A stretch of 64,000 bases of DNA. Source: Solimonas fluminis (GTDB lineage Bacteria > Pseudomonadota > Gammaproteobacteria > Nevskiales > Nevskiaceae). Location: the NCBI RefSeq assembly GCF_002930645.1, contig NZ_PSNW01000018.1:1-64000 (forward strand), given 5' to 3'. Each line of letters starts with the position of its first letter. Positions within the stretch are counted from its first letter, which is position 1. A program made the position numbers and the translations under genes. The notes beneath the pieces are model-generated. The model did not search any database and was not told the DNA's origin. It saw only the letters and a program-made list of their open reading frames with translations. Shown here in pieces: positions 25,872 through 35,586 of this stretch.

Positions 25872-26954
25872 ATGAAAAGAATCGTGAATTTCAGCGCCGG
25901 CCCCGCGACCCTCCCGCTGGCCGTCCTCGAGCAGGTGCAGGCTGAGCTGCTGGACTGGCGCGGCTCGGGCATGTCGGTCATGGAAATGTCGCACCGCGAC
26001 AAGGAATTCATGAGCATCGCCCAGGACGCCGAGAAGGACCTGCGCGAGATCGCGGGCATTCCGGCCAACTACAAGGTGCTGTTCCTGCAGGGCGGCGCCA
26101 CCGGCCAGTTCACGTTCCTGCCGATGAACCTGCTGCGCGGCAAGACCGGCTTCGACTACGTGCTCACCGGCGACTGGGGCAAGAAGGCCGCCAAGGAAGC
26201 GGGCAAGTACGGCAAGGTCAACATCGCCGCCAGCAGCGAGGCCGACAAGTTCACCCGCATCCCGGACGTGAAGACCTGGAAGCTGGACCCGAACGCCGCC
26301 TATGTGCACATCACGCCCAACGAGACCATCCACGGCGTCGAGTTCCACCAGGAGCCGGAGACCAACGGCGTGCCGCTGGTGGCCGACATGTCGTCGAACA
26401 TCCTGTCGCGTCCCATCGACATTTCGAAGTACGGCCTGATCTATGCCGGCGCGCAGAAGAACATCGGCCCCTCGGGCATCACCATCGTGATCGTGCGCGA
26501 GGACCTGATCGGCCAGGCCGTGCCGAGCACCCCGGGCATCTTCGACTACAAGCAGATGGCCGACAACGAGTCGATGCTGAACACGCCGCCCTGCTTCTCG
26601 TGGTACGTGTCGGGCCTGGTGTTCAAGTGGATCAAGGAGAACGGCGGCCTGGCCGGCATCGGCGAGCGCAACGCCCGCAAGGCCGCGGCGCTGTACGACT
26701 ACATCGACAGCCAGGATTTCTACCGCAACCCGGTGGCCAAGGCCGACCGCTCGCGCATGAACATCCCGTTCACGCTGGCCAACGCCGAGCTGGATGCCGA
26801 CTTCCTGAAGGGCGCCAAGGCCGCCGGCCTGTCGGGTCTCAAGGGTCACCGCTCGGTGGGTGGCATGCGCGCCAGCATCTACAACGCGATGACGCAGGAA
26901 GGCGTCAACGCGCTGATCGAATACATGAAGGAATTCGCCCGTACCAAGGGGTAA
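25872..26954 (+). CDS. serC: Phosphoserine aminotransferase
   Basis: 360 residues. Starts RIVNFSAGPATLPLAVLEQVQAELLDW, the invariant SerC opening; GMSVMEMSHRDKEF, LQGGATGQF and YVLTGDWGKKAAKEA follow; the PLP lysine is K196 in YAGAQKNIGPSG; HRSVGGMRASIYNAM is the C-terminal signature. It converts 3-phosphohydroxypyruvate and glutamate to phosphoserine, and also serves pyridoxal phosphate synthesis. The ATG at 25872 is chosen by homology; upstream in-frame sequence is the repeat. It is flanked on both sides by copies of the same repeat and followed by serA. Confidence 0.97.
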   Translation: MKRIVNFSAGPATLPLAVLEQVQAELLDWRGSGMSVMEMSHRDKEFMSIAQDAEKDLREIAGIPANYKVLFLQGGATGQFTFLPMNLLRGKTGFDYVLTGDWGKKAAKEAGKYGKVNIAASSEADKFTRIPDVKTWKLDPNAAYVHITPNETIHGVEFHQEPETNGVPLVADMSSNILSRPIDISKYGLIYAGAQKNIGPSGITIVIVREDLIGQAVPSTPGIFDYKQMADNESMLNTPPCFSWYVSGLVFKWIKENGGLAGIGERNARKAAALYDYIDSQDFYRNPVAKADRSRMNIPFTLANAELDADFLKGAKAAGLSGLKGHRSVGGMRASIYNAMTQEGVNALIEYMKEFARTKG

Positions 26955-26961
26955 GCCGGAA

Positions 26962-27060
26962 TCAGCCGGGTGCCTGGAATGGGCGCTCGGCCCGGCTTGC
27001 CGCCCGGCCATGGATGGCCGGGCCGGGGCCGGGAAAAGTCAATTAATGTCGCGGCATGGA
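26962..27060 (+). repeat. Intergenic repeat family E, copy downstream of serC
   Basis: AGCCGGGTGCCTGGAATGGGCGCTCGGC, then GCCCGGCCATGGATGGCCGGGC (perfect arms), then a degenerate tail ending GTCGCGGCATGGATGCC. Same layout as 25643-25740. The serA ATG is 32 bases beyond it. Confidence 0.55.
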
Positions 27061-27092
27061 TGCCTGTCGCCGAAATCTAAAGGAATTCACCC

Positions 27093-28268
27093 ATGTTCAA
27101 GGTCCAGACCCTCAACAACATCTCCGTCCACGGCCTCGAGCGCCTGCCGCGCGAGCGCTACGAAGTCGCCTCCGAGATCTCCAGCCCCGACGCCGTGCTG
27201 GTGCGCTCGGCCGACATGCACAAGCTGGACATCCCGGCCTCGGTGAAGGCCATCGGCCGCGCCGGTGCCGGCACCAACAACATCCCGGTGGCCGCCCTGT
27301 CCAAGCGCGGCGTCGCGGTGTTCAACGCCCCGGGCGCCAATTCCAACGCCGTGAAGGAGCTGGTGCTGGCCGGCATGTTCCTGGCCGCCCGCAACATCCC
27401 GCAGTCCCTGGACTTCGTGAAGAAGCTCGAAGGTGACGACAAGGCCATGCACGTCGCGGTCGAGGACGGCAAGAAGAAGTTCGTCGGCTTCGAGCTGCCG
27501 GGCCGCACCCTGGGCGTGATCGGCCTGGGGGCCATCGGCGTCAAGGTGGCCAATGCCGCCCTGGAGCTGGGCATGACGGTCTACGGCTACGACCCCGCCA
27601 TGACGGTGCAGAACGCCTGGCAGCTGAACTCCGGCGTGCGCCAGGCCCTGTCGGTGGACGACCTGGTCTCCAAGAGCCAGTTCATCTCGGTGCACGTGCC
27701 GCTGCTGGATGCCACCCGCGGCCTGATCAACGCCGAGCGACTGAAGCTGATGCCGAAGAAGGGAGTGATCCTGAACTTCGCCCGCGAAGCCATCGTCGAC
27801 GAGAAGGCCGTGATCGAGTCCCTGGACGCCGGCGGCCTGCATGCCTACGTCTGCGACTTCCCCAGCAACGCCCTCAAGGGCCACCCGCGCGTCATCGCCA
27901 CCCCGCACCTGGGCGCCAGCACCGGCGAAGCCGAGGACAACTGCGCCGTGATGGTGGCCGACCAGCTGCGCGAGTTCCTGGAACTGGGCAACGTGCGCAA
28001 CTCGGTGAACTTCCCCGAGGCCGTCATGGCCCTGCTGCCGGGCAAGACCCGCCTGTGCATCGTCAACGAGAACGTGCCGAACATGGTCGGCCAGATCTCC
28101 ACGACCCTGGCCAAGCGCAACCTCAACATCGCCGACCTGCTCAACAAGTCGCGCGGCGACCTGGCCTACACCATCGTGGACGTCGATTCCGGCTGCGCCC
28201 AGGACGTGGTGGAGGAGATCCAGGCCATCCAGGGCGTGCTGTCGGTGCGCTGCATCCCGGCCCGCTGA
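27093..28268 (+). CDS. serA: D-3-phosphoglycerate dehydrogenase
   Basis: 391 residues. IGRAGAGTNNIPV and FNAPGANSNAVKELVLAGMFLAARNI are the SerA substrate-domain motifs; GRTLGVIGLGAIGVKVANAALELGM is the NAD site; FAREAIVDEKAV and TPHLGASTGEAEDNCAVMVADQL hold the catalytic region with the His. The C-terminal ACT domain (residues ~315-391, LCIVNENVPNMVGQISTTLAKRNLNI) probably mediates serine feedback. First step of serine synthesis, next to serC. The Pseudomonas supraoperon does not have serA here, so this is an addition that brings both enzymes together. Confidence 0.97.
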   Translation: MFKVQTLNNISVHGLERLPRERYEVASEISSPDAVLVRSADMHKLDIPASVKAIGRAGAGTNNIPVAALSKRGVAVFNAPGANSNAVKELVLAGMFLAARNIPQSLDFVKKLEGDDKAMHVAVEDGKKKFVGFELPGRTLGVIGLGAIGVKVANAALELGMTVYGYDPAMTVQNAWQLNSGVRQALSVDDLVSKSQFISVHVPLLDATRGLINAERLKLMPKKGVILNFAREAIVDEKAVIESLDAGGLHAYVCDFPSNALKGHPRVIATPHLGASTGEAEDNCAVMVADQLREFLELGNVRNSVNFPEAVMALLPGKTRLCIVNENVPNMVGQISTTLAKRNLNIADLLNKSRGDLAYTIVDVDSGCAQDVVEEIQAIQGVLSVRCIPAR

Positions 28269-28320
28269 GGCCCGTCGAGGCCCCGGGGCCTGGTAGCGTT
28301 AACAGGCCCTAGGGGACGGA

Positions 28321-28354
28321 ACAGGGAGCGCGTACAATCGCGCTCCCTGTTTTC
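28321..28354 (+). terminator. Hairpin terminator before pheA
   Basis: ACAGGGAGCGCG (28321-28332) pairs perfectly with CGCGCTCCCTGT (28339-28350) around TACAAT, followed by TTTTC. It ends serA or attenuates pheA, whose ATG is 12 bases further on. The loop TACAAT is also a -10-like hexamer. Confidence 0.8.
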
Positions 28355-28365
28355 ATTTGGCAGCC

Positions 28366-29451
28366 ATGAACAACGAACTGGCCCAGGCCCGCATCCGGAT
28401 CGACGCGCTGGACGAGCAGATCCAGACGCTGATCTCCCAGCGCGCGCGCATCGCCCAGGAAGTCGCCCATATCAAGGAACGGATGGGCGACAGCACCGGC
28501 AACCACTACCGCCCGTCCCGCGAGGCGGAGGTGCTGCGCCGCGCCATGGAGCGCAACACCGGCCCGCTGACCGACGAGACGGTGGCGCGCCTGATGCGCG
28601 AGATCATGTCGGCCTGCCTGTCGCTGGAGTCGCCGCTGAAGATCGCCTACCTGGGGCCCGAGGGGACCTATACCCAGGCGGCGGTGCAGAAGCACTTCGG
28701 CGACAGCGTCACGGCGCGCCCGGCGGCCGCCATCGACGAGATCTTCCGCGACGTGGAGACGGGCAATGCCGACTACGGCGTGGTCCCGGTGGAGAACTCC
28801 CTGGGCGGCATCGTCAGCCATACGCTGGACGAACTCGCCCAGACCACGCTGCGCATCTGCGGCGAGGTGACCCTGCCGATCCACCATTGCCTGCTGTCCA
28901 CCGAGACCTCGGTGGAGGCGATCCGCCACATCTACTCGCACCAGCAGTCCTTCGCGCAGTGCCGCAAGTGGCTGGATGCGCGCCTGCCCCGGGCCGAGAA
29001 GGAAACCGTGGCCAGCAACGCCCAGGCGGTGCTGATCGCCCGGGAGAAGGGCGGGGCGGCCATCGCCGGCCAGCAGGCCGCCAAGCTCTACGGCATGAAC
29101 ATCCTGGCCTCGAACATCGAGGACGACCCCAACAACACCACGCGCTTCCTGATCATCGGCAAGCACGACCCTTCGCCCACCGGCGACGACGTCACCTCCG
29201 TGGTGCTGACGGCCCAGCGCAATACGCCGGGGGCGCTGTTCAAGCTGCTGCAGCCCTTCGCCCGCGAGAACATCGACCTGACGCGCATCGAGTCGCGGCC
29301 GGTCAAGGGCGCGGCGGTGCGCGACTACTATTTCTTCATCGACTTCCGCGGCCACGCGCTGGATCCGCGCATCGAATCGGTGCTGGGAGAGGTCCGTGCG
29401 GCCGCCGCCTATTTCAAGGTGCTCGGGTCCTACCCGACCGCCCCCTTCTGA
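28366..29451 (+). CDS. pheA: Chorismate mutase/prephenate dehydratase (P-protein)
   Basis: 361 residues. The AroQ mutase helix bundle (ELAQARIRIDALDEQIQTLISQRARIAQEVAHIK, ending near residue 90) is fused to a prephenate dehydratase domain (KIAYLGPEGTYTQAAVQKHFG, ADYGVVPVENSLGGIV, ASNIEDDPNNTTRFLIIG) and a C-terminal ACT domain (GALFKLLQPFARENIDLTRIESRPVKG). It makes phenylpyruvate from chorismate and is normally inhibited by phenylalanine; the ESRP motif of the regulatory site is present. The ATG at 28366 is used; a TTG three codons upstream is possible and neither has a strong Shine-Dalgarno. Starts the pheA-hisC-tyrA-aroA-cmk string. Confidence 0.96.
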   Translation: MNNELAQARIRIDALDEQIQTLISQRARIAQEVAHIKERMGDSTGNHYRPSREAEVLRRAMERNTGPLTDETVARLMREIMSACLSLESPLKIAYLGPEGTYTQAAVQKHFGDSVTARPAAAIDEIFRDVETGNADYGVVPVENSLGGIVSHTLDELAQTTLRICGEVTLPIHHCLLSTETSVEAIRHIYSHQQSFAQCRKWLDARLPRAEKETVASNAQAVLIAREKGGAAIAGQQAAKLYGMNILASNIEDDPNNTTRFLIIGKHDPSPTGDDVTSVVLTAQRNTPGALFKLLQPFARENIDLTRIESRPVKGAAVRDYYFFIDFRGHALDPRIESVLGEVRAAAAYFKVLGSYPTAPF

Positions 29452-29470
29452 GTCCGCCCCGAGAGCGACC

Positions 29471-30604
29471 GTGACCTCACCCCTGCTGAAAAACGCCGCC
29501 ACCGGCGTGCTGAGCCTGGAGGCCTATGCCCCGGGCATGCCGCTGGAAGAACTGCAGCGCCGCCTCGGCATCGCCGACGCGATCAAGCTGGCTTCCAACG
29601 AGAACCCGCTGGGCCCCAGCCCGGCGGTGAAGGCGGCCATCGCCGACTCGGTGGCCGGCGGCAACCTGGCCTTGTATCCGGACGGCGGCGGCTTCCGCCT
29701 GAAGAAGGCCATCGGCGCCTTCCGCGGCATCGCGCCCGAGCGCGTCACCCTGGGCAACGGTTCCAACGACATCATCGAGCTGCTGGGCCGCGTGTTCCTG
29801 GGCCCCGGCCGGGCGGCGCTGTTCTCGCAGCATGCCTTCGCGGTCTACCCGATCATCACCCAGGCGCAGGGCGCGCGCGCCGTGGTGGTGCCGGCGCGCG
29901 CCGCCGACGATGCCCAGCCCCTGGGCCATGACATGCCGGCCTTCGCTGCGGCCCTGAAGGCCAATCCCGACGTGTCGCTGGTATTCATCGCCAACCCCAA
30001 CAATCCCACCGGCACCTGGTTGTCGCCGGCGGAGATCGAGGCCTTCATCCGCCAGGTACCCGCGCATGTGGTGGTGGCCCTGGACCTGGCCTATGACGAG
30101 TACATGGAGCCGGCCCTGCGCAGCCCCTCGCGCGAGTGGCTGGAGCAGTATCCGAACCTGGTGCTGTTCCACACCTTCTCCAAGGCCTATGGCCTGGCCG
30201 GCCTGCGCGTGGGCTACTCGCTGTCCAGCCCCGAGCTGGCGGACCTGCTGAACCGCGTGCGCCAGCCCTTCAACAACAACAGCCTGGCCCTGCTGGCGGC
30301 GGAGGCCGCGCTGGGCGATCCGGCGCACGTCGCCCGCTCGGTGGAGCTGAACAACCGCGAGCGCGGGCGCCTCACGGCGACGCTGCGCGGCATGGGCCTG
30401 ACCGTGCTGCCCTCGCAGGCCAATTTCATCGCCGTGGGCTTCGGCCGCGACGCGGCGCCGATCAACCAGGCGCTGATGCAGCGCGGCGTGATCGTGCGCC
30501 CGGTGGCCTCGTACCAGATGCCGCAGTTCCTGCGCTTCAGCATCGGCACGGAAGCCGAGAACGACCGCCTGGTGGCGGCCCTGAAGGAGATCCTGGCGTC
30601 GTGA
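29471..30604 (+). CDS. hisC: Histidinol-phosphate/aromatic aminotransferase (HisC2 type)
   Basis: 377 residues from GTG 29471. LASNENPLGPSPAV, YPDGGGFRLKKAI, LGNGSNDIIELLGRVFL, NPNNPTGTWL and FHTFSKAYGLAGLRVGY with PLP lysine K238 define this HisC subgroup of fold-type I aminotransferases. In the aromatic supraoperon the HisHb paralogue transaminates phenylpyruvate, hydroxyphenylpyruvate or prephenate as well as imidazole acetol phosphate, so an aromatic role is likely given pheA upstream and tyrA downstream. A separate histidine-operon copy may exist elsewhere. The stop overlaps the tyrA GTG (GTGA). Confidence 0.92.
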   Translation: MTSPLLKNAATGVLSLEAYAPGMPLEELQRRLGIADAIKLASNENPLGPSPAVKAAIADSVAGGNLALYPDGGGFRLKKAIGAFRGIAPERVTLGNGSNDIIELLGRVFLGPGRAALFSQHAFAVYPIITQAQGARAVVVPARAADDAQPLGHDMPAFAAALKANPDVSLVFIANPNNPTGTWLSPAEIEAFIRQVPAHVVVALDLAYDEYMEPALRSPSREWLEQYPNLVLFHTFSKAYGLAGLRVGYSLSSPELADLLNRVRQPFNNNSLALLAAEAALGDPAHVARSVELNNRERGRLTATLRGMGLTVLPSQANFIAVGFGRDAAPINQALMQRGVIVRPVASYQMPQFLRFSIGTEAENDRLVAALKEILAS

Positions 30605-31494
30605 GCGTGCAGCGACTCGCCGTCATCGGGCTCGGCCTCATCGGCGGCTCGTTCGCGCGCGCCGTGCGCAAGGCCGGTGCCGTGCGCGAGGTGGTGGGCT
30701 ACGACGCCGACCCGGCGCGCGTTGCCGCGGCCCTGGAGTTGGGCGTGGCCACGGTCGCCGCCGCCTCGCTCGAGGAGGCCGTGCGCGAGGCCGACGTGGT
30801 GCTGCTGTCGGTGCCGGTGCTGCAGACCCGCGAGGTGCTGTCGCAGCTCGCCTCCTACCTGCGCCCGGATGCGATCCTCACCGACGTGGGCAGCACCAAG
30901 GTCTCGGTGGAGCAGGACGTCGCCGCCGTGTTCGGCGCGCTGCCCGCCCGCTTCGTCGGCGGCCACCCGGTGGCCGGCAACGAGAAGAGCGGGGTGGAGG
31001 CTTCCTTCGCCGAGCTGTTCCAGGGGCGCCGCTGCATCCTGACGCCGCACGCGCACCAGGACCCGGCCGCCCTGGCCACGGTCCGCGGCCTCTGGGAGGC
31101 GGCCGGCAGCCTGGTCTGCGAGATGAGCGCCGAGCACCACGACGAGGTGCTGGCCGCAACCAGCCACCTGCCGCATGTGCTGGCCTTCGCCCTGGTGGAT
31201 TTCCTCAACACCCTGGATTCGCGCAAGGAAATCTTCGCCTACGCCGCCGGCGGCTTCCGCGACTTCACCCGCATCGCCTCCAGCAGCCCGAAGATGTGGC
31301 AGGACATCACCCGGGCCAACCGCTCGGCGGTGCTGGGTGCGCTGGACGGCTACCTAGGCGAGTTGCACAAGCTGCGCGATGCCATCACGCAGGATGATGG
31401 CCCCGCCATCCTCGAGATCTACACCCGCGCCCGCGATGCCCGCGAACGCTACCTGGAACTGGTCGAAAGACCGGCCGCCGCGAAGAAACCATGA
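30601..31494 (+). CDS. tyrA: Prephenate/cyclohexadienyl dehydrogenase
   Basis: 297 residues from GTG 30601. The N-terminal Rossmann motif is [38 protein letters not shown] carries the substrate-binding His/Ser region, and [15 protein letters not shown] the catalytic-domain helix. No fused mutase or ACT domain. It oxidises prephenate or arogenate toward tyrosine. In Pseudomonas tyrA is fused to aroA (aroF); here the two genes are separate frames with a four-base overlap (ATGA at 31491-31494), so coupling persists without fusion. Confidence 0.95.
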   Translation: MSVQRLAVIGLGLIGGSFARAVRKAGAVREVVGYDADPARVAAALELGVATVAAASLEEAVREADVVLLSVPVLQTREVLSQLASYLRPDAILTDVGSTKVSVEQDVAAVFGALPARFVGGHPVAGNEKSGVEASFAELFQGRRCILTPHAHQDPAALATVRGLWEAAGSLVCEMSAEHHDEVLAATSHLPHVLAFALVDFLNTLDSRKEIFAYAAGGFRDFTRIASSSPKMWQDITRANRSAVLGALDGYLGELHKLRDAITQDDGPAILEIYTRARDARERYLELVERPAAAKKP

Positions 31495-32819
31495 GTTCTG
31501 CCATCGAGTTCCTGGACCTGGCGCCGATCCGCTCGGCGCGCGGCCGGATGCGCCTGCCCGGCTCCAAGAGCGTGTCGATCCGCGCGCTGCTGCTGGCGGC
31601 ATTGTCGGAAGGCGAGACGCGGCTGACGGGCCTGCTCGACTCCGACGACACGCGCGTGATGCGCGAGGCGCTGAAGGCCTGCGGCGTGCCGCTGGAGGAC
31701 CTCGGCGAGGCCGGCTGGCGCGTGCGCGGCGCCGCGCGCCTGCCGCGGCGCGAGGCCGACATCTTCGTCGGCAATTCGGGCCTTTCGATCCGTACGCTGG
31801 TGGCGGTGCTGGCCTTCATGGACGGCCGCTACCGCCTGTCCGGCATCCCGCGCATGCACGAGCGGCCGATCGGCGACCTGGTCGATGCCCTGCGCCCGCT
31901 GGGCGCACGCATCGGCTACCAGCAGAAGGAGGGTTTCCCGCCGCTGCTGATCGAGCCGGCCCGGGCGCGCGCGGCGCAGCCGGTGCGCGTGCGCGGTGAC
32001 GCCTCCAGCCAGTTCCTGACCGGCATCCTGCAGTCCGCCCCGCTGCTGGCGCAGGAGCGCGAGCTGGTGGTGGAGGTAGAGGGCGAGCTGATCTCCAGGC
32101 CCTACATCGACCTGAGCATCGCCCTGATGCGCCGCTTCGGCGTCGAGGTCCAGCGCGGCACGACGGCTGCCGGCACGCCGCGCTTCACGGTGGCGGCCGG
32201 CTCCCGCTATCGCGCACCGGGCGCGTTCGCCGTCGAGGGTGATGCCTCCTCCGCGTCCTATTTCCTGGCACTCGGCGCACTGGCCGGCGGGCCGGTGCGC
32301 GTGCAGGGCATGGGTAGCGCCAGCCTGCAGGGGGACGTGCGCTTCGCCGAGGTCATGTCTGCGATGGGCGCCGAGGTTTCGCAGGGCGAGGACTGGACCG
32401 AGGTGCGTTCACCCGGGCTGGCGTCCGGCTTCCGCCCGAAGGCCATCGACGCCGACTTCAACCATATCCCCGACGCGGCGATGACCGTGGCGGTGGTGGC
32501 GCTGTTCGCCGACGGCCCCAGCCTGCTGCGCAACATCGGCAGCTGGCGCGTGAAGGAAACCGACCGCATCGCCGCCATGGCGGCCGAGCTGGCCAAGCTC
32601 GGTGCCGCCGTGGAAGCCGGCCCCGACTGGCTGCGCGTCACGCCGCCCGCGGCGCTGCGCACCGCGGCCATCGACACCTACGACGACCACCGCATCGCGA
32701 TGAGCTTCTCGCTGGCGGCCTGCGGCGGCATCCCCGTGCGCATCAACGATCCGGGCTGCGTCGCCAAGACTTTCCCCGATTACTTTGCGCGGCTTGCCGC
32801 GCTGACCACCTCCGGCTGA
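31491..32819 (+). CDS. aroA: 3-phosphoshikimate 1-carboxyvinyltransferase (EPSP synthase)
   Basis: 442 residues. Active-site motifs: [20 protein letters not shown] (K26), [26 protein letters not shown] (residues 94-103), [55 protein letters not shown] and [17 protein letters not shown]. It condenses PEP with shikimate-3-phosphate. The loop that in E. coli reads NAGTAMRPL reads NSGLSIRTL here, i.e. Leu for Thr97 and Thr for Pro101 by E. coli numbering, the two positions altered in glyphosate-tolerant TIPS enzyme. Catalytic Arg/Lys/Asp residues appear intact. Operon with tyrA and cmk. Confidence 0.96.
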   Translation: MSSAIEFLDLAPIRSARGRMRLPGSKSVSIRALLLAALSEGETRLTGLLDSDDTRVMREALKACGVPLEDLGEAGWRVRGAARLPRREADIFVGNSGLSIRTLVAVLAFMDGRYRLSGIPRMHERPIGDLVDALRPLGARIGYQQKEGFPPLLIEPARARAAQPVRVRGDASSQFLTGILQSAPLLAQERELVVEVEGELISRPYIDLSIALMRRFGVEVQRGTTAAGTPRFTVAAGSRYRAPGAFAVEGDASSASYFLALGALAGGPVRVQGMGSASLQGDVRFAEVMSAMGAEVSQGEDWTEVRSPGLASGFRPKAIDADFNHIPDAAMTVAVVALFADGPSLLRNIGSWRVKETDRIAAMAAELAKLGAAVEAGPDWLRVTPPAALRTAAIDTYDDHRIAMSFSLAACGGIPVRINDPGCVAKTFPDYFARLAALTTSG

Positions 32820-32825
32820 ACCGAT

Positions 32826-33527
32826 ATGTCGTCCCGCAACTCCCCAGACTCTCCCGTGCCGGTCATCACCGTCGACGGCCCCAGCGGCGTCGGCAAGGGC
32901 CTGGTCACGCGCTGGCTGAGCCAGCGCCTGGGCGGCTGGCACCGCCTGGACAGCGGTGCGCTGTACCGCATCCTGGCCCTGGCGGCCCAGAGGGCAGGGG
33001 TGCCGGACAGCGACGGCCCCGCCGTGGCGGCGCTGGTGCCGGGCCTGCGCATCGAGTTCACCGGCGATACCGAGCAGGACGAGGCGATCCTGGTCGACGG
33101 CGAAAACTGGGCCGATACCGTGCGGGCCGAGACCTCCGGGGCCCTGGCCTCCCGCATCGCCGCCCTGCCGGAAGTCCGCGCCGCCCTGCTGCAGCTGCAG
33201 AAAGACTTCCGCCGGGCGCCGGGCCTGATCGCCGACGGCCGCGACATGGGGACCGTGGTCTTCCCGGATGCCCCCCTCAAGATCTTCATGGATGCCAGCC
33301 CCGACGAAAGGGCCGCCCGGCGCTACAAGCAGTTGAGCGATAAGGGAATACCTGCTACGCTCGACAGTCTCTGCGAAGAGATTCGCGCCCGCGACGCGCG
33401 CGACCGCAACCGTCCCATCGCCCCGCTCAAGCCGGCCGAAGGGGCCGAAGTGGTTGATACAACGGGACTTTCCCCTGCCGAAGTGCTCGGAAAAGTGGAA
33501 ACCCTGCTGCGTCGCATCGGGCTCTGA
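32826..33527 (+). CDS. cmk: Cytidylate kinase
   Basis: 233 residues, typical. The P-loop is [35 protein letters not shown] binds [40 protein letters not shown] is the characteristic Cmk core. It phosphorylates CMP and dCMP. Six bases separate it from aroA. The conserved aroA-cmk-rpsA order is kept. Frame downstream of the stop is the rpsA leader. Confidence 0.96.
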   Translation: MSSRNSPDSPVPVITVDGPSGVGKGLVTRWLSQRLGGWHRLDSGALYRILALAAQRAGVPDSDGPAVAALVPGLRIEFTGDTEQDEAILVDGENWADTVRAETSGALASRIAALPEVRAALLQLQKDFRRAPGLIADGRDMGTVVFPDAPLKIFMDASPDERAARRYKQLSDKGIPATLDSLCEEIRARDARDRNRPIAPLKPAEGAEVVDTTGLSPAEVLGKVETLLRRIGL

Positions 33528-33631
33528 TCTCCCCGCAGACCGCCGGTCCACAGGAAGTGGGCCGTTTTTCATTTACCAGGACCGCTCGCAGGGACGCGGC
33601 GGATGTTCAACCTCCAACCGAGTGTTTTGTA

Positions 33632-35314
33632 ATGAGCGAAAGTTTTGCTGAGTTGTTCGAGGCCAGCCTCAAGGGCGGCCAGTCCATGCAGTCGGGCACC
33701 ATCGTCAATGCCAAGGTGCTGGCTGTTAAGCCGGATGTCGTGATCGTCGACGCGGGCCTCAAGTCCGAAGGCGTGATCCCCATCCAGGAATTCATGATCG
33801 ACGGCGAGATCAAGGTCGCGGCCGGCGATGACGTGGAAGTGGCGCTGGAGACCGTCGAGGACGGCTTCGGCGAGACGAAGTTCTCCAAGGAGAAGGCCGA
33901 GCGGATCAAGACCTGGGAGCGCCTGGCGAAGGCCTTCGAGGGCAAGGAAACCGTCATCGGCATCATCACGGGCAAGGTCAAGGGCGGTTTCACGGTCGAC
34001 ATCGGCACCGTGCGCGCCTTCCTCCCCGGTTCGCTGGTGGATGTCCGCCCGGTGCGCGACACCTCCTACCTCGAGGGCAAGCCGCTCGAGTTCAAGGTCA
34101 TCAAGCTCGACAAGCTGCGCAACAACGTCGTCGTCTCGCGCCGCGAAGTGCTCGAGGCCGAGTACAGCGCCGAGCGTGACACCCTCCTGGCCAACCTGCA
34201 GGAAGGCGTGGTCCTCCGCGGCGTGGTCAAGAACCTGGTCGAGTACGGCGCGTTCGTCGACCTCGGCGGCATCGACGGCCTGCTGCACATCACCGACATG
34301 ACGTGGAAGCGCGTCAAGGATCCGGCCGAAGTCGTCACCGTCGGCCAGGAAATCGAAGTCAAGGTCCTCAAGTACGACCGCGAGCGTCGCCGCGTCAGCC
34401 TCGGCCTCAAGCAGCTGGGCGCCGATCCGTGGATGGACATCGAGCGTCGCTACCCCGAGAAGACCCGCCTGTTCGGCAAGGTCACCAACATCACCGACTA
34501 CGGTTCGTTCGTCGAGATCGAGCCGGGCGTCGAGGGCCTGGTCCACGTGTCCGAGATGGACTGGACCAACAAGAACGTCAACCCGGGCAAGGTCGTGCAG
34601 GTCGGCGACGAGGTCGAGGTCATGATCCTCGACATCGACGGCGAGCGCCGCCGCATCTCGCTGGGCATGAAGCAGTGCCGCCCGAACCCCTGGGAAGAGT
34701 TCGCCCAGAACCACCAGAAGGGCGACCGCGTGCGCGGTGCCATCAAGTCGATCACCGACTTCGGCATCTTCATCGGCCTGGACGGCGGCATCGACGGCCT
34801 GGTGCACCTCTCCGACCTCGACTGGAACGAAGCCGGCGAAACCGCCGTGCGCCGCTACCAGAAGGGCCAGGAGCTGGATGCCGTGGTTCTGGCCATCGAC
34901 GCGGCCCGCGAGCGCATCTCGCTGGGCGTCAAGCAGGTCCAGCAGGATCCGCTGTCGCAGTTCATCGCCGACACCCCGAAGGGCACCGTCGTCAAGGGCC
35001 TGGTGAAGACGGTCGACGCGCGCGGCGCCTTCATCGACCTGGGCAACGGCGTCGAGGGCTACATCCGTGCCAACGACCTGGCCCGCGAGCGCGTCGAGGA
35101 CGCGACCAAGGTGCTCAAGGAAGGCGACACGCTGGAATCGCGCTTCGTCGGCGTGGATCGCAAGAACCGCATCGTGCAGCTGTCCGTCCGCGAGAAGGAA
35201 ATCCAGGAAGAGCAGGAGGTCATGGCGGAGTACGGCAGCCGCAACGCCAGCACCGGCCGCACCAGCCTGGGCGACCTGCTCAAGGAACAGATCGGCGGCG
35301 GCAACGACCGCTAA
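33632..35314 (+). CDS. rpsA: 30S ribosomal protein S1
   Basis: 560 residues, the usual six S1/OB repeats. It starts [32 protein letters not shown]; repeats 3-6 each end in the form [57 protein letters not shown] and [19 protein letters not shown], with [23 protein letters not shown]-type starts. S1 binds mRNA and helps initiation, particularly on leaders with weak Shine-Dalgarno sequences. The ATG 33632 is chosen by homology; 104 bases of leader separate it from cmk, where autoregulation by S1 is expected in relatives. Codons are strongly biased to C-ending ones. A strong terminator follows. Confidence 0.97.
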   Translation: MSESFAELFEASLKGGQSMQSGTIVNAKVLAVKPDVVIVDAGLKSEGVIPIQEFMIDGEIKVAAGDDVEVALETVEDGFGETKFSKEKAERIKTWERLAKAFEGKETVIGIITGKVKGGFTVDIGTVRAFLPGSLVDVRPVRDTSYLEGKPLEFKVIKLDKLRNNVVVSRREVLEAEYSAERDTLLANLQEGVVLRGVVKNLVEYGAFVDLGGIDGLLHITDMTWKRVKDPAEVVTVGQEIEVKVLKYDRERRRVSLGLKQLGADPWMDIERRYPEKTRLFGKVTNITDYGSFVEIEPGVEGLVHVSEMDWTNKNVNPGKVVQVGDEVEVMILDIDGERRRISLGMKQCRPNPWEEFAQNHQKGDRVRGAIKSITDFGIFIGLDGGIDGLVHLSDLDWNEAGETAVRRYQKGQELDAVVLAIDAARERISLGVKQVQQDPLSQFIADTPKGTVVKGLVKTVDARGAFIDLGNGVEGYIRANDLARERVEDATKVLKEGDTLESRFVGVDRKNRIVQLSVREKEIQEEQEVMAEYGSRNASTGRTSLGDLLKEQIGGGNDR

Positions 35315-35335
35315 GCTGTCCCTCGCAGCACCCGG

Positions 35336-35367
35336 AAAAGGGGCCGCCATGCGGCCCCTTTTCTTTT
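35336..35367 (+). terminator. Rho-independent terminator after rpsA
   Basis: AAAAGGGGCCGC (35336-35347) pairs with GCGGCCCCTTTT (35351-35362) across CAT, followed by CTTTTT. 12-bp perfect stem, strong terminator, potentially bidirectional. Confidence 0.9.
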
Positions 35368-35473
35368 TGGCACGGGGCCTGTCCCGAACCGCTCTCTGCG
35401 CAGGGCGGCGGAGCGATGGGCGAGGCCTTCCGCGGCTCCCGCGGCCTGCCGATGCCGGCGGGCTCCACGAAAC

Positions 35474-35520
35474 CTCCCACCCGGCCCCTCTCCAGCGGGG
35501 CGGGAGAGGGGAGTGGAAAC
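35474..35520. repeat. CCTCTCC/GGAGAGG inverted element, family C
   Basis: CCCCTCTCCAGC-GGGGCGGGAGAGGGGAG, a short imperfect hairpin related to the elements at 8635-8734 and 55985-56102. It lies between the rpsA terminator and ihfB; the remaining ~100 bases of the 263-base gap show nothing else. Confidence 0.5.
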
Positions 35521-35586
35521 GGGACTCTTGCATGCCCTGTTTTTTTTCTATAAGGTTCAATCAATTAGAACGAATCCATGAGCCCT

